DNA from: Pseudomonas marvdashtae
GTDB lineage: Bacteria > Pseudomonadota > Gammaproteobacteria > Pseudomonadales > Pseudomonadaceae
Length of the DNA: 64,000 nt
Direction: 5' to 3'
Assembly: GCF_014268655.2 (NCBI RefSeq)
Contig: NZ_JABWQX020000001.1
Location: 3,378,001-3,442,000, forward strand
The position numbers were made by a program, and so were the translations under genes. This document shows positions 29,538 through 38,317 of this stretch, one piece after another (the first letter of the stretch is position 1; each line of letters starts with the position of its first letter). Under the pieces are notes generated by a model that did no database searches, had not been told where the DNA came from, and saw only the letters and a list, made by a program, of their open reading frames with translations.

Positions 29538-29827
29538 ACTGCCTCCGGTTGTTGAGTGATGATGTCCAGCCCCTCACGGACTTCCTGGGAGCAGGCGCGC
29601 AAGCGTTCGCCGCTGCGGGTCCAGACCCAGCAATCCTGGCACGCGCCCATCAGGCAAAAACCGGCACGGCTGCCCGGGTCGAACTCCGACTGGCGCAGCG
29701 CCGGGCCGCGGGTCAGCAAGGCGACCATCAACGTGTCGCCCTGCAACGCTTCGATGGGCACGCCATCCACCTGCAAGTTGACGACGGGTCGGCCTTGCTC
29801 GGCCAACCTCACAAAACGCGCGTTCAT
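29519..29827 (-). CDS. HcnA-like small [2Fe-2S] protein
   Basis: This 102-residue protein has a ferredoxin-like fold with cysteines in GFCLMGACQDCWVWTRSG and a fourth in RLRACSQ, the pattern of HcnA and the small subunits of opine oxidases. It overlaps the ABC ATPase gene by ATGA and the next flavoprotein gene by 19 bases. It is expected to carry electrons in the three-part dehydrogenase. The ATG at 29827 begins MNARFVRLAEQG; the longer frame lies within the ATPase gene. Confidence 0.85.
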   Translation of the reverse strand: MNARFVRLAEQGRPVVNLQVDGVPIEALQGDTLMVALLTRGPALRQSEFDPGSRAGFCLMGACQDCWVWTRSGERLRACSQEVREGLDIITQQPEAVWPLRG

Positions 29828-31668
29828 GCGTAGGCTCCCACGATCATGCTGTTCGTATCCTGTTGGCTCTTGAGCAGCTCGCCGCTGTCGTGATGACAGA
29901 GCACTTCGCTGCCGCCGTCGATCACCCGTCGAGGTGGCGCGGTGCGGTTGCACAGGCCATCGACCCGCACCGGGCAGCGGTTGAGGAAGGTGCACAGCTC
30001 TGGTTCATTGGCCTTTGGCCCCAACGATGGAAGCGTGCCGCAGGTGGTGGCGCCGCAGGTTTCCAGCCAGCCCTGGCGCAACTCCGGGACCGAATGAATG
30101 AGCAAATCGGTGTAAGGATGAAACGGCGCCTGGGCGAACGATTGTCGGGTGCCCGCCTGGACCTTGTGGCCGCTGTACATCACCACAATGTCGTCGCACA
30201 GGGCGCGGACGGTGGAGATGTCGTGGCTGATGAACAGGTACGAGACGCCCAGTTGCTGGCGCAGGTCGCGCAGCAACTCCAGGATCGCCGCGCCGACCAC
30301 GGTGTCGAGCGCCGACGTCACTTCATCGCAAAGGATCAGATCCGGCTTGGCCGCCAGCGCCCGGGCCAGGTTGACCCGCTGCTTCTGCCCTCCGGACAAC
30401 TCGCTCGGGCGGCGCTCGGCCAAGTCCCGTGGCAGACGGACAAGGTCGAGCAACTCGCCGATGCGCTCGCGCAGGGCCGCGCCCTTGAGGCCAAAATACA
30501 TCTTCAGCGGCCGGCTCAAGATGGCGCTGATGCTGTGCATCGGATTGAGCGCGGTGTCGGCGTTCTGGAACACCATCTGGATGCGCCGGAACTGGTCAGC
30601 GGTGCGTTCGGACAGGCTGCCGCCCAGCGGCGCTCCATCAAATGTCAGCCCGCCGAGGGCCGGAGGCAGCAGCCCCGCAACCACTCGGGCCAGGGTCGAT
30701 TTGCCCGAGCCGGATTCGCCAATCACGCCGATGGCCTGGCCTCGCCGCACGGTCAGGTCAATGCCTTCGAGCACGCGGATCGCCGGCATGCCCTGCGCGT
30801 TCTTGTTGCCGTAGCCGGCGGTCAGGCCTTGGATGGTCAACAGTGGCGCATCCTCGGCCACGCCGCAGGGCGGACGGATCGTCGTGTCCGGCCGCGCCGC
30901 CGCCAGCAGGCTGCGGGTGTAGGCATGAGCCGGGCCCTTGAGCAGCGGCGTGGTGGCGCTCTGTTCGAAGATCTGTCCGCCGTTGAGCACCACGATCTGA
31001 TCGGCCATCTGCGCCACGACCGCCAGGTCATGGGAGACATAGACCGCCGTCGCGCCACGCTCGCGCACCACGCGCTTGAAGGCGCGCAACACGTCGATCT
31101 GAGTCGTGACATCGAGGGCGGTGGTCGGTTCGTCGAGCACCACCAGCAGCGGATCGCTGATCAGCGCCATGGCCGCCATCACTCGCTGCAATTGCCCGCC
31201 GGAGACTTGGTGGGGGTAGCGCTGGCCGATGCGCTCGGGGTCGGGCAACGCCAGGTCGCGGAACAATTCGATGGCCTTGGCTTCGAGCACCGCCCGGCTG
31301 CCCAGGCCGTGGATCAAGGCGCCCTCCACCACCTGATCAATGAGTTTTTTCGCCGGGTTGAACGCCGCGGCGGCGCTTTGGGCGATGTAGGAGACGCGAT
31401 TACCGCGCAGCCGTTGCAGCTCGCCTTCGCTCAGCGCGAGCATGTCATGCTCGCCGATCCGCACCACGCCGCCAGCCAGCCGACAGCCGCGTCGGGCATA
31501 GCCGAGCAGTGCCAGGGCGATGGTGGTCTTGCCGGAGCCGGACTCGCCAATCAACGCCAGCACCTCGCCTTTTTCCAGGGAAAAGCTGACGCCCTTGACG
31601 ATCTCCACTTCACTGCGTTCGCCGCAGGCGACCACTCGCAGGTTTTCGACTCGAATCAATTCGCTCAT
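29824..31668 (-). CDS. Dipeptide/opine-type ABC transporter, fused double ATPase
   Basis: This 614-residue protein fuses two ABC ATPases of the DppD and DppF types. The first has GESGSGKTTIALALL, SGGQLQRVMAAMAL and LDEPTTALD; the second has GESGSGKSTLARVV, LSGGQKQRVNLARAL and DEVTSALD. The C terminus carries the oligopeptide-transport tail with cysteines (FLNRCPVRVDGLCNR). It powers import through the two permeases encoded just upstream. The ATG at 31668 has a GGGAGG ribosome site. Confidence 0.92.
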   Translation of the reverse strand: MSELIRVENLRVVACGERSEVEIVKGVSFSLEKGEVLALIGESGSGKTTIALALLGYARRGCRLAGGVVRIGEHDMLALSEGELQRLRGNRVSYIAQSAAAAFNPAKKLIDQVVEGALIHGLGSRAVLEAKAIELFRDLALPDPERIGQRYPHQVSGGQLQRVMAAMALISDPLLVVLDEPTTALDVTTQIDVLRAFKRVVRERGATAVYVSHDLAVVAQMADQIVVLNGGQIFEQSATTPLLKGPAHAYTRSLLAAARPDTTIRPPCGVAEDAPLLTIQGLTAGYGNKNAQGMPAIRVLEGIDLTVRRGQAIGVIGESGSGKSTLARVVAGLLPPALGGLTFDGAPLGGSLSERTADQFRRIQMVFQNADTALNPMHSISAILSRPLKMYFGLKGAALRERIGELLDLVRLPRDLAERRPSELSGGQKQRVNLARALAAKPDLILCDEVTSALDTVVGAAILELLRDLRQQLGVSYLFISHDISTVRALCDDIVVMYSGHKVQAGTRQSFAQAPFHPYTDLLIHSVPELRQGWLETCGATTCGTLPSLGPKANEPELCTFLNRCPVRVDGLCNRTAPPRRVIDGGSEVLCHHDSGELLKSQQDTNSMIVGAYA

Positions 31669-31669
31669 C

Positions 31670-32545
31670 TCAATGACCTCCCGAACGTCGATTGCGCCGC
31701 GAGGACAGGCGGTCGATAAACAGGTTGACGCCAATCGTCAGGGTGCCGATGGCCAAGGCCGGAATCACGATCGCCGGCGCGCCCTGGTTGAGGCCGCCGA
31801 TGTTTTCCCGCACCAGCGAGCCCAGGTCGGCGTCCGGCGGTTGCACGCCGAGGCCGAGAAAACTCATGCCGCTGAGCAACAGCACGATAAAACCGAAGCG
31901 CAGGCCGAGGTCAGCCAACACCGGGTTGAGCATGTTTGGCAGGATCTCTACGCAGGCAATGTACAGCCGGCGCTCGCCACGGGTGCGGGCCACTTGCACG
32001 TACTCAAGGGCCTCGATGTTCACCGCCATGCTGCGAGCGATGCGGAACGCGCCCGGGGTGAAACTCAGCACCGCCGTGCAAATCAACAGCGTTACCGAGG
32101 AGCCGAAGGCCGAGACCATGATCAGCGCGAGCATCTTGCTCGGAATCGAGATGAAGGCGTCCATCAGGCGGCTGATCAGCTCGTCCAGCCACTTCGGCGA
32201 CACCACCGAGAGCAGCGCGCAACTGGTGCCCAAACCGCTCGCCAACACTGCCGCCACCAAAGCCAGGCCGACGGTAAACCGCGCGCCCACCAGGATCCGG
32301 CTGAGCATGTCACGGCCCAAATAATCGGTGCCCAGCGGGTAAGCAGCACTGAGGCTGTCAAAGACGTTGTCGGAGACCACTTCGCCAACCGGATGTGGTG
32401 CCAGCCAGGGGCCGAAGATCGCCACCAACAACCAGATCAGACACATCGCGGCACCGAGCAGGCCGAGCCAGGCGGTGCCATGGGAAACCTTGCCATAAGC
32501 CAGTTCAGGCGCGGCAGGCGGGGCTTTCACAATGAGATTGTTCAT
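31670..32545 (-). CDS. Dipeptide-type ABC transporter permease (DppC-like)
   Basis: This inner-membrane permease of 291 residues has the BPD_transp_1 domain, about six hydrophobic helices and the EAA loop (ALEYVQVARTRGERRLYIACVEILPNMLNPV). Its ATG overlaps the stop of the DppB-like permease in ATGA. It forms the second half of the import channel for the operon's unknown peptide- or opine-like substrate. Confidence 0.92.
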   Translation of the reverse strand: MNNLIVKAPPAAPELAYGKVSHGTAWLGLLGAAMCLIWLLVAIFGPWLAPHPVGEVVSDNVFDSLSAAYPLGTDYLGRDMLSRILVGARFTVGLALVAAVLASGLGTSCALLSVVSPKWLDELISRLMDAFISIPSKMLALIMVSAFGSSVTLLICTAVLSFTPGAFRIARSMAVNIEALEYVQVARTRGERRLYIACVEILPNMLNPVLADLGLRFGFIVLLLSGMSFLGLGVQPPDADLGSLVRENIGGLNQGAPAIVIPALAIGTLTIGVNLFIDRLSSRRNRRSGGH

Positions 32546-33498
32546 TGGTTTCTCAGCCTCGGATTGGACAGGATCGCGCACAGGTCGGCAATCAGCACCA
32601 GCATCAGGTACGCCGTGCAGAACAGCATGGTGCAGGCCTGGACCAAGGCCATGTCGCGGTTCGTCACGGCGTCGACCATGAGGCTGGCGATGCCCGGATA
32701 ATTGAAAATCGTCTCGACGATCACCACCCCGCCCAGCAAGTAGGAAAGGCTCAAGGCGATGGCATTGGCGATGGGACCGATGGCGTTAGGCAAGGCGTGG
32801 CGCAAGACCACCCGCATCGGGCTCACGCCTTTGAGGCGGGCCATTTCCACGTAGGGGCTGTCGAGCTGGTCAATCACCGCCGCCCGGGTCATGCGGGCCA
32901 TCTGCGCGACGATCACGCAGCACAGCGTCATGACCGGCAAGGCGTAGGTGCGCATGAATTGCAGCGGCGACGTGACCTCGCTGGAATAGGACAACGCCGA
33001 CAGCCAGCCGAGGTTGACCGCGAAGATCAGCACTGCCAGCGTGGCGACCAGAAACTCCGGCACCGCCACCATCGTCAGGGTGAAAAAGCTCAGCACGCTG
33101 TCGATGCGCCCGCCCCGGCCCATCGCCGAGCCGATGCCCAGGATCAGCGCCACCGGCACCGACACCAGCGCCGTCGCAGCGGCGAGCATCAGGGTGTTGG
33201 GCACGCGTCCGGCCATCAGCTCGCTGACCGGCACGGCGTTGGAAATCGACACGCCCATGTCACCACTGAGCAGGCTGGTCAGCCAGTGCAGGTAACGCAA
33301 CACACCTGGCTGATCGAGGCCCATTTTCACCCGCAGGGCCGCCACTTGTTCAGGCGTGGCGAACTGTCCGAGGGACTGTTGCGCCGCGTCTCCCGGCAAT
33401 ACCGCCGTGATGGCGAACACCACCATCGAGACGATCAGCAGGGTTACGATCGCGGCGCCGAGGCGCCGGCCGATCAACCACAATGTGTTGCTATTCAT
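32542..33498 (-). CDS. Dipeptide-type ABC transporter permease (DppB-like)
   Basis: This 318-residue inner-membrane permease has the DppB/OppB N terminus (LIGRRLGAAIVTLLIVSMVVFAITAVLPGD), several hydrophobic helices and the EAA loop (DSPYVEMARLKGVSPMRVVLRHALPNAIGPI). Two adjacent ATG codons are available; the second at 33498 lies seven bases after AGAGGA and is used. It is followed by the DppC-like permease in an ATGA overlap. Confidence 0.91.
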   Translation of the reverse strand: MNSNTLWLIGRRLGAAIVTLLIVSMVVFAITAVLPGDAAQQSLGQFATPEQVAALRVKMGLDQPGVLRYLHWLTSLLSGDMGVSISNAVPVSELMAGRVPNTLMLAAATALVSVPVALILGIGSAMGRGGRIDSVLSFFTLTMVAVPEFLVATLAVLIFAVNLGWLSALSYSSEVTSPLQFMRTYALPVMTLCCVIVAQMARMTRAAVIDQLDSPYVEMARLKGVSPMRVVLRHALPNAIGPIANAIALSLSYLLGGVVIVETIFNYPGIASLMVDAVTNRDMALVQACTMLFCTAYLMLVLIADLCAILSNPRLRNQ

Positions 33499-33540
33499 CA
33501 TCCGATCCTCTTGCCAGGTCGCGGAGCCAGACAACGCTCA

Positions 33541-35184
33541 TCAAGCATCCAGCCAGACTTGCTCGGAGAACATGTAGCCCATGAATCCGCCCAGCGGGTT
33601 GGTGCCATAGCCCTTGACGCGCTGGTCGACGCCGTCAATGTTGCTGATGAACACGGGGATGCCGATGCCACTGTGGTCATGCACCAGCGTCTGCATGTCG
33701 GCGTACATCTTGCCGCGCTTGGCCTCGTCGGTTTCGCCCCTTGCCTGCACCAGCAGTTGGTCGAATTGCGGGTTTTTCCAGCCGGATTCGTTCCACGGCG
33801 CCGAGGACTGGAAGAACTGCGAGAACAGCATGTCGGCATTCGGCCGCGGGTTGATGTTGCCGAAGCTCAGCGGGTGCTTGGCCCAATGGTTGGACCAGTA
33901 GCCGTCGCTCGGCAGCCGGTTGACGTTGAGCTTGAGCCCGGCTTCCTTGGCCGATTGCTGCAGCAGCACGGCGACGTCCACCGAACCGGTGGCGGCCGGC
34001 GAACACATGACTGGCATGCTGATACTTTCCATGCCGGCTTTCTTCAGCAGGAAGCGCGCCTTCTCGGGGTCGTAGGTGCGTTGTGGCAGGTCGGCGTTGA
34101 AGAAGCGCGCACCGGGGGCGATCGGGTGATCATTGCCGACCCTGGCGAAGCCCCGGAAGATCGCCGACTTGACCTGCTCGCGATCGAGCAGCAACTTCAT
34201 CGCCTCGGTGAATTCCGGGCTTTGGCCTGGCATCTGGTCCTGGCGAATGATCAAGTCGGTGTAGTTGCCCGACGGCGAATCGACGACCCGGTGGCCAGCG
34301 CTGTCCTTGATACGCGTGGTCGAACGCGGGTTGACCTCGTTGATGATCTGCACGTCGCCGGACAGCAGCGCGTTGACCCGTGACGGCTCGTCGGCAATAC
34401 CGATGAATTCGATCTCGTCCAGATAGGGCAAGCCGGGTTTCCAGTAGTTGGCATTGCGCGCGCCGATGGAGCGCACACCGGGCTTGAATTCCTTGACCTT
34501 GAACGGACCGGTGCCGATGCCCTGGCTGAAATCGCTGGTGCCCTCGGGCACGATCAACATATGGGAAACGGCGAGGATCGACGGCAGCTCGGCATTCGGA
34601 CCGCTGAGGCGGATCTGTATTTCGTGGGTGCCGTTGGCCTTGACCTCCTCGAACTGCGACGCCAGTGGCAAGACCTTGGATCCGGTGATCGGATCCTTGT
34701 GCCGCATCAGCGAAAACACCACGTCCGCCGCCGTCAACCCTTTACCGTTGTGGAACGTGACTTCCTTGCGCAGGGTGATCACCCAGAGCGTGGCGTCGGT
34801 GGTATCGATGCGTTCAGCCAGTTCCAGTTGCGGCACCATGTGGCTATCGAAACGGGTCAGGCCGTTGTAGAACATGTAGTGGCGCACATAATCGGTGGAC
34901 GATGAGCCTTTGGCCGGGTCCAGGGTGTCGGCGGTGGAACTGGTGATGCCGGCAACGCGGATACGTCCGCCGGGCTTGCCCTTGCCGGGGCTTGCGGTGT
35001 CATCGGCCAACAGCTTGCCGGCCGCGCCAAACAAGCTGCCGGCACCTGCTGCCGCGACCCCGGCCAACCCCAGCATCTGCAACGCGTGGCGGCGTGACAT
35101 GCCGCGGTTGAGCCCTTCGAAAACACGCAGACTTTCTGTGCCGGTAATCAACTGGCCGTCGATGCTGTTCTTATTGTCAGTCAT
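33541..35184 (-). CDS. Periplasmic substrate-binding protein of a dipeptide-type ABC transporter
   Basis: This 547-residue SBP_bac_5 protein has an unusual start: about 28 residues precede a twin-arginine-like signal MSRRHALQMLGLAGVAAAG, so it may travel folded through Tat. The mature part has the family words TLDPAKGSSSTDYVRHYMFYNGLTRFD and VTFHNGKGLTAADVVFSL. It binds the substrate in the periplasm for the permeases downstream. The ligand is not predictable from sequence; the neighbouring amine oxidases suggest an N-substituted amino acid or opine. Confidence 0.9.
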   Translation of the reverse strand: MTDNKNSIDGQLITGTESLRVFEGLNRGMSRRHALQMLGLAGVAAAGAGSLFGAAGKLLADDTASPGKGKPGGRIRVAGITSSTADTLDPAKGSSSTDYVRHYMFYNGLTRFDSHMVPQLELAERIDTTDATLWVITLRKEVTFHNGKGLTAADVVFSLMRHKDPITGSKVLPLASQFEEVKANGTHEIQIRLSGPNAELPSILAVSHMLIVPEGTSDFSQGIGTGPFKVKEFKPGVRSIGARNANYWKPGLPYLDEIEFIGIADEPSRVNALLSGDVQIINEVNPRSTTRIKDSAGHRVVDSPSGNYTDLIIRQDQMPGQSPEFTEAMKLLLDREQVKSAIFRGFARVGNDHPIAPGARFFNADLPQRTYDPEKARFLLKKAGMESISMPVMCSPAATGSVDVAVLLQQSAKEAGLKLNVNRLPSDGYWSNHWAKHPLSFGNINPRPNADMLFSQFFQSSAPWNESGWKNPQFDQLLVQARGETDEAKRGKMYADMQTLVHDHSGIGIPVFISNIDGVDQRVKGYGTNPLGGFMGYMFSEQVWLDA

Positions 35185-35283
35185 GTCAGTTCTACCTTCC
35201 GCAAGTGATAGGGGCTCGGTTGCGCACGGTCGACGCAACGGGATGTTGAAACGGCTGTTGAAACGCAAAGCGCAGCCTTGAAA

Positions 35284-36558
35284 TCAGTGTAGGTAGTCCT
35301 GCAGGCGGTAATACGCGCCTACCAGCGGCAGGAACCAGGGCTTGCCGAAGTGCCCGGGAATCGCCGGCCAGTCGAGTTCCCGCCAGGGGTTTGCCTCGAC
35401 ATTCCCGGCCATGACATCCGCCATGACCTGGCCCATGTGCACCGACATCTGCACGCCGTGGCCGCTGTAGCCCATGGAGTGATAAACCCCGCCGTGCTGG
35501 CCGGCCCTGGGCAGGCGGTCGGACGTCATGTCCACCAGCCCGCCCCAGCAATAGTCGATCTTCACGTCGGCCAGTTGCGGGAACATCTGCACCATCGCCG
35601 CCTGCAGCACCTTGCCGCTCTTGGCATCGGAAACACTGTCGGACATGGCAAACCGCGCACGACCGCCAAACAGCAAACGGCTGTCGGGGGTCAGGCGAAA
35701 GTAATTGCCGATCATGCGGCTGGTAACGTAGGAGCGGCGTGCCGGCAGCAAGCTGTCGATCAGCGACTGGGGCAATACCTCGGTGGCGACCACGAAACTT
35801 CCAACGGGTACGATGCGCCGTCGGTACCAACCGAGCCCGCCTTGCTGGCAGGCGCCAGTGGCCAGCAGCACCTGGGACGCGTGCAGCACGCCTTTGCTGG
35901 TATTGACTTGGTAGCCGCTGCCGCTGGCTTTCCAATCCTTCACCTCCACGCCCTGGAAGATCAACGCGCCGTGACGCGCCGCCGCCTCGGCCAGGCCGAC
36001 ACCAAAGCGCCCAACGTGCATCTGCACACCGTTGCGCTGCAGCAGGCCACCGTGGAACTGGGCCGAATTGACCTCGGCGCGAACCTCCTGCGCGGACAGC
36101 AATTGCACCTCGGCGTCCACTTCCTTGCGGATCAATTCACAGGTGCGCGCCAACCCTTCGTAGTGCATCGGCTTGGCGGCCAATTTGAGCTTGCCGTTGC
36201 GCGTCAGGTCGCAGGCAATCCCCTCCTGCTCCACCAACGAGACCACGCTGTGCACGGCGCTTTCGTAGGCCTGGTAATACGCCCGGGCTTTCTCGGCGCC
36301 GAGGCTGGCGGTGAGCGAGGCATAATCCTGGGCGACACCCGTATTGCACTGCCCGCCGTTACGCCCCGACGCCTCGCCGATCACCCTTCCAGCTTCCAGC
36401 ACCGCCACGCTCGCGCCCTTCAAGGCCAGGGCACGGGCCGCGGCCAGGCCGGTGAAACCGCCACCGACGATCGCGACATCGACCTGCCCGGGCAACCCGC
36501 CGAGCTGGGCACCGGTGAAGGCCGGTGCGGTATCGAGCCAATAGGACTCACTGCCCAT
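35284..36558 (-). CDS. FAD-dependent amine oxidoreductase (PuuB/DAO family)
   Basis: This 424-residue soluble flavoprotein has the FAD motif VDVAIVGGGFTGLAAARALALKG and the DAO-family words EASGRNGGQCNTG, DYCWGGLVDMTSDRLPRAG and YHSMGYSGHGVQMSVHMG. It resembles gamma-glutamylputrescine oxidase (PuuB) and related oxidases of secondary amines. It lies between the HAD gene and the binding protein in the ten-gene operon and is a second, independent flavin oxidase beside the HcnABC-like trio. Confidence 0.87.
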   Translation of the reverse strand: MGSESYWLDTAPAFTGAQLGGLPGQVDVAIVGGGFTGLAAARALALKGASVAVLEAGRVIGEASGRNGGQCNTGVAQDYASLTASLGAEKARAYYQAYESAVHSVVSLVEQEGIACDLTRNGKLKLAAKPMHYEGLARTCELIRKEVDAEVQLLSAQEVRAEVNSAQFHGGLLQRNGVQMHVGRFGVGLAEAAARHGALIFQGVEVKDWKASGSGYQVNTSKGVLHASQVLLATGACQQGGLGWYRRRIVPVGSFVVATEVLPQSLIDSLLPARRSYVTSRMIGNYFRLTPDSRLLFGGRARFAMSDSVSDAKSGKVLQAAMVQMFPQLADVKIDYCWGGLVDMTSDRLPRAGQHGGVYHSMGYSGHGVQMSVHMGQVMADVMAGNVEANPWRELDWPAIPGHFGKPWFLPLVGAYYRLQDYLH

Positions 36559-36591
36559 GTCTAACCCCTTACCTTGAAGAGTGCGCTCAAC

Positions 36592-37260
36592 TCAGAGCCC
36601 GACCAGACCGGGCAACCCGCCGATGTCCGGAATCTGGTGGTAGCCATAGACCGCATTGCCTGGTTGCTCGTGACCACGGGCGACGAAGGCCTTGTTCTTG
36701 ATCTTCATGTCGTGGGCCGGCATCAGGTCGTAGCGAAAGCTCGACGACACATGCAAGACGTCCTCCGGCCCGCAGCCAAGGTTATCGAGCATGAATTCGA
36801 ACGCCGCCAGGCGCGGCTTGTAGGCCTGGGCCTGCTGGGCCGTGAAGACTTTGTAGAAAGGCGCGCCGAGCTTGTCGACGTTGGACATGATCTGCTCGTC
36901 CATCGCGTTGGAAAAAATCACCAGGGGGATCTTGTCGGCGATTTTCGACAGGCCCGCCGGCACATCGGCGTGGGGGCCCCAGGTTGGAACGGCATCGTAA
37001 TAGAGCTGGCCTTCACCGCGGTATTCGACGCCCCAACGCTTGCAGACCCGCATGAGGGAGGTCTTGATGATTTCATCATACGGCCGCCAGTCACCCATCA
37101 CTTGGTCCAGGCGATAAGCGGCGAAATCCTTGACGAACTGGTCCATCTGCCCGGCATCGACGCGGTCGGCGAACAGCTCGCGCGTCATGCTGCCCATCTG
37201 GAAATTGGTCAACGTGCCGTAGCAGTCGAAGGTGATGTACTTGGGTCGAAGAAAGCTCAT
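36592..37260 (-). CDS. HAD hydrolase, haloacid dehalogenase type II
   Basis: This 222-residue HAD-superfamily protein has motif I in ITFDCYGTLTNF, motif II in LVIFSNAMD, the conserved lysine in AYKPRLAAFEFML, and SSSFRYDLMPA near the motif III region. The arrangement matches type II haloacid dehalogenases, but SNA replaces the usual SNG and its substrate is not certain. It is the first gene of the transporter/oxidase operon. The ATG at 37260 begins MSFLRPKYITFDCYGTL; 70 extra upstream residues are rejected. An AACAACAA word lies just upstream of its ribosome site. Confidence 0.83.
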   Translation of the reverse strand: MSFLRPKYITFDCYGTLTNFQMGSMTRELFADRVDAGQMDQFVKDFAAYRLDQVMGDWRPYDEIIKTSLMRVCKRWGVEYRGEGQLYYDAVPTWGPHADVPAGLSKIADKIPLVIFSNAMDEQIMSNVDKLGAPFYKVFTAQQAQAYKPRLAAFEFMLDNLGCGPEDVLHVSSSFRYDLMPAHDMKIKNKAFVARGHEQPGNAVYGYHQIPDIGGLPGLVGL

Positions 37261-37275
37261 GTGTGCGGTCCTGGT

Positions 37276-37283
37276 TTGTTGTT
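37276..37283 (-). promoter_or_regulatory. Possible Crc/Hfq (CA motif) site before the HAD-led operon
   Basis: AACAACAA, a perfect AAnAAYAA word, lies about 16 bases upstream of the HAD gene start, adjacent to its AGGA ribosome site. It would allow catabolite repression of the whole transporter/oxidase operon. It is short and may be coincidental. Confidence 0.35.
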
Positions 37284-37661
37284 GAAGGCATGACGAGGCA
37301 AACATTGACGCCGTTCGTGAAGCATCGGTGCAACGCTGCATCACGTTTTCATTACAACACCATGAGACCGTGGAAAAACCGTTAAAAAGAGTGGCCGCTT
37401 GGTACAAACCACCGTTTTTCAGGGCCCGCTCAGCAGACTTTGCGGGATGCTCCAGACACGGGCGTTGCACCCGTGTTTGTGTGGGTTTGAGGGCAGTTAT
37501 GGTGCGTAAAACGCCTCATCAGGGCGGCTTTTACGGCAGATTCTGCGCCACCGCGCGAGGGCCCGGCCGCGCGAAACCTCCACTGGGGGACGGTGACGAG
37601 TGCGCGCATGGTTCACTCCTGGAAGGGTTGCCTGAGCATGGAGCGGTCATGCGCAAACCCA
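37284..37661. other. Promoter gap of the HAD-led operon and 3' flank of the cobalamin operon
   Basis: About 380 bases with no supported gene separate the start of the ten-gene operon from the end of the VWA gene. The part near 37330-37440 is more AT-rich and probably holds the promoter. No dedicated regulator gene is adjacent, and no clear sigma-54 element was seen. Confidence 0.45.
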
Positions 37662-38264
37662 TCAGCCCTCATCAAGATGGCGATACTCAGCCCCCAACTG
37701 GCCCGCCAACTGCTTCGCCCGGCCCAGGCGAATCGGCCCGCGCTCGATGTCGATCAACAGGCTGGGGCATTCGAGCAACGGCAGCGACGTGCCTGCTTTC
37801 ACCCGCCCATCGGTCATCAGCAGCACCCGTTGTTGCTCCGCCGGGAAGCGCTTGCGCCGGGCCGCGAGCCAGCGCCCGGCCTCGTTCACCGCCGCCAGCA
37901 ACGGCGTGCCGCCACCGGCGCCCAGCGTATCGAGCCAGTCACGTAGGCCAATGGCGGCCTTGAGACCTTGCACATGCCAGACCGGAGCGCCACCGCTGGC
38001 CGTCAGCAACGCCAATCGGGCGCGTTGTCGGTAGGCATCGTCGAACAGTTGCGCCAGCAGACCCTTGCCGTCGCTCAAGGCCTGATGGCGACGGGTCGAA
38101 GCCGAGGCGTCGACGATCACCAGCCACAGCTCATGGGCTGAGCGCTGGCGCCATGTGAAGCGCAGGTCCGCAGGCAGGCGTGGACGGCCGTTGAGCAAGG
38201 TGCCCGGCCAGTCCACCACGCCGCCGGTTGCGGTTTTGCTTCGGCCTTGACGGCCCTGGTCCAA
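37662..38264 (-). CDS. VWA-domain protein of the cobalt/magnesium chelatase type
   Basis: A small protein of up to 200 residues with a von Willebrand A domain whose metal site reads VIVDASAST (DxSxS) near residue 50. It corresponds to the C-terminal VWA half of ChlD-like chelatase subunits without their AAA part. It follows the ChlI-like ATPase by 53 bases in the cobN operon and likely helps cobalt insertion. The frame begins at a TTG at 38264 with a GGGACGG motif just upstream, so the exact start is uncertain. Confidence 0.78.
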   Translation of the reverse strand: MDQGRQGRSKTATGGVVDWPGTLLNGRPRLPADLRFTWRQRSAHELWLVIVDASASTRRHQALSDGKGLLAQLFDDAYRQRARLALLTASGGAPVWHVQGLKAAIGLRDWLDTLGAGGGTPLLAAVNEAGRWLAARRKRFPAEQQRVLLMTDGRVKAGTSLPLLECPSLLIDIERGPIRLGRAKQLAGQLGAEYRHLDEG

Positions 38265-38317
38265 CCGTCCCGGACGGGGTCTGGCATTCGCCCCCGCCAG
38301 CGAACGGGGGCGAATGC

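Noticed and set aside
27010..29827. The HcnABC-like trio as cyanide synthase
   Set aside because: The subunit layout is the same, but the genes are fused by overlap to a peptide-type transporter and a deacylase, which fits an opine- or hydroxyproline-type dehydrogenase better than glycine oxidation to cyanide.
29863..31719. Open frame of about 618 codons on the plus strand
   Set aside because: It is antisense to the double ABC ATPase, which has every expected ATPase motif; the antisense product resembles nothing.
32545..34383. Open frame of about 612 codons on the plus strand
   Set aside because: It is antisense to the permease and binding-protein genes, with a repetitive H/R/D/Q composition expected of a shadow frame.
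37284..37661. Sigma-54 promoter before the HAD-led operon
   Set aside because: No GG-N10-GC pair with acceptable flanks was found on the minus strand.
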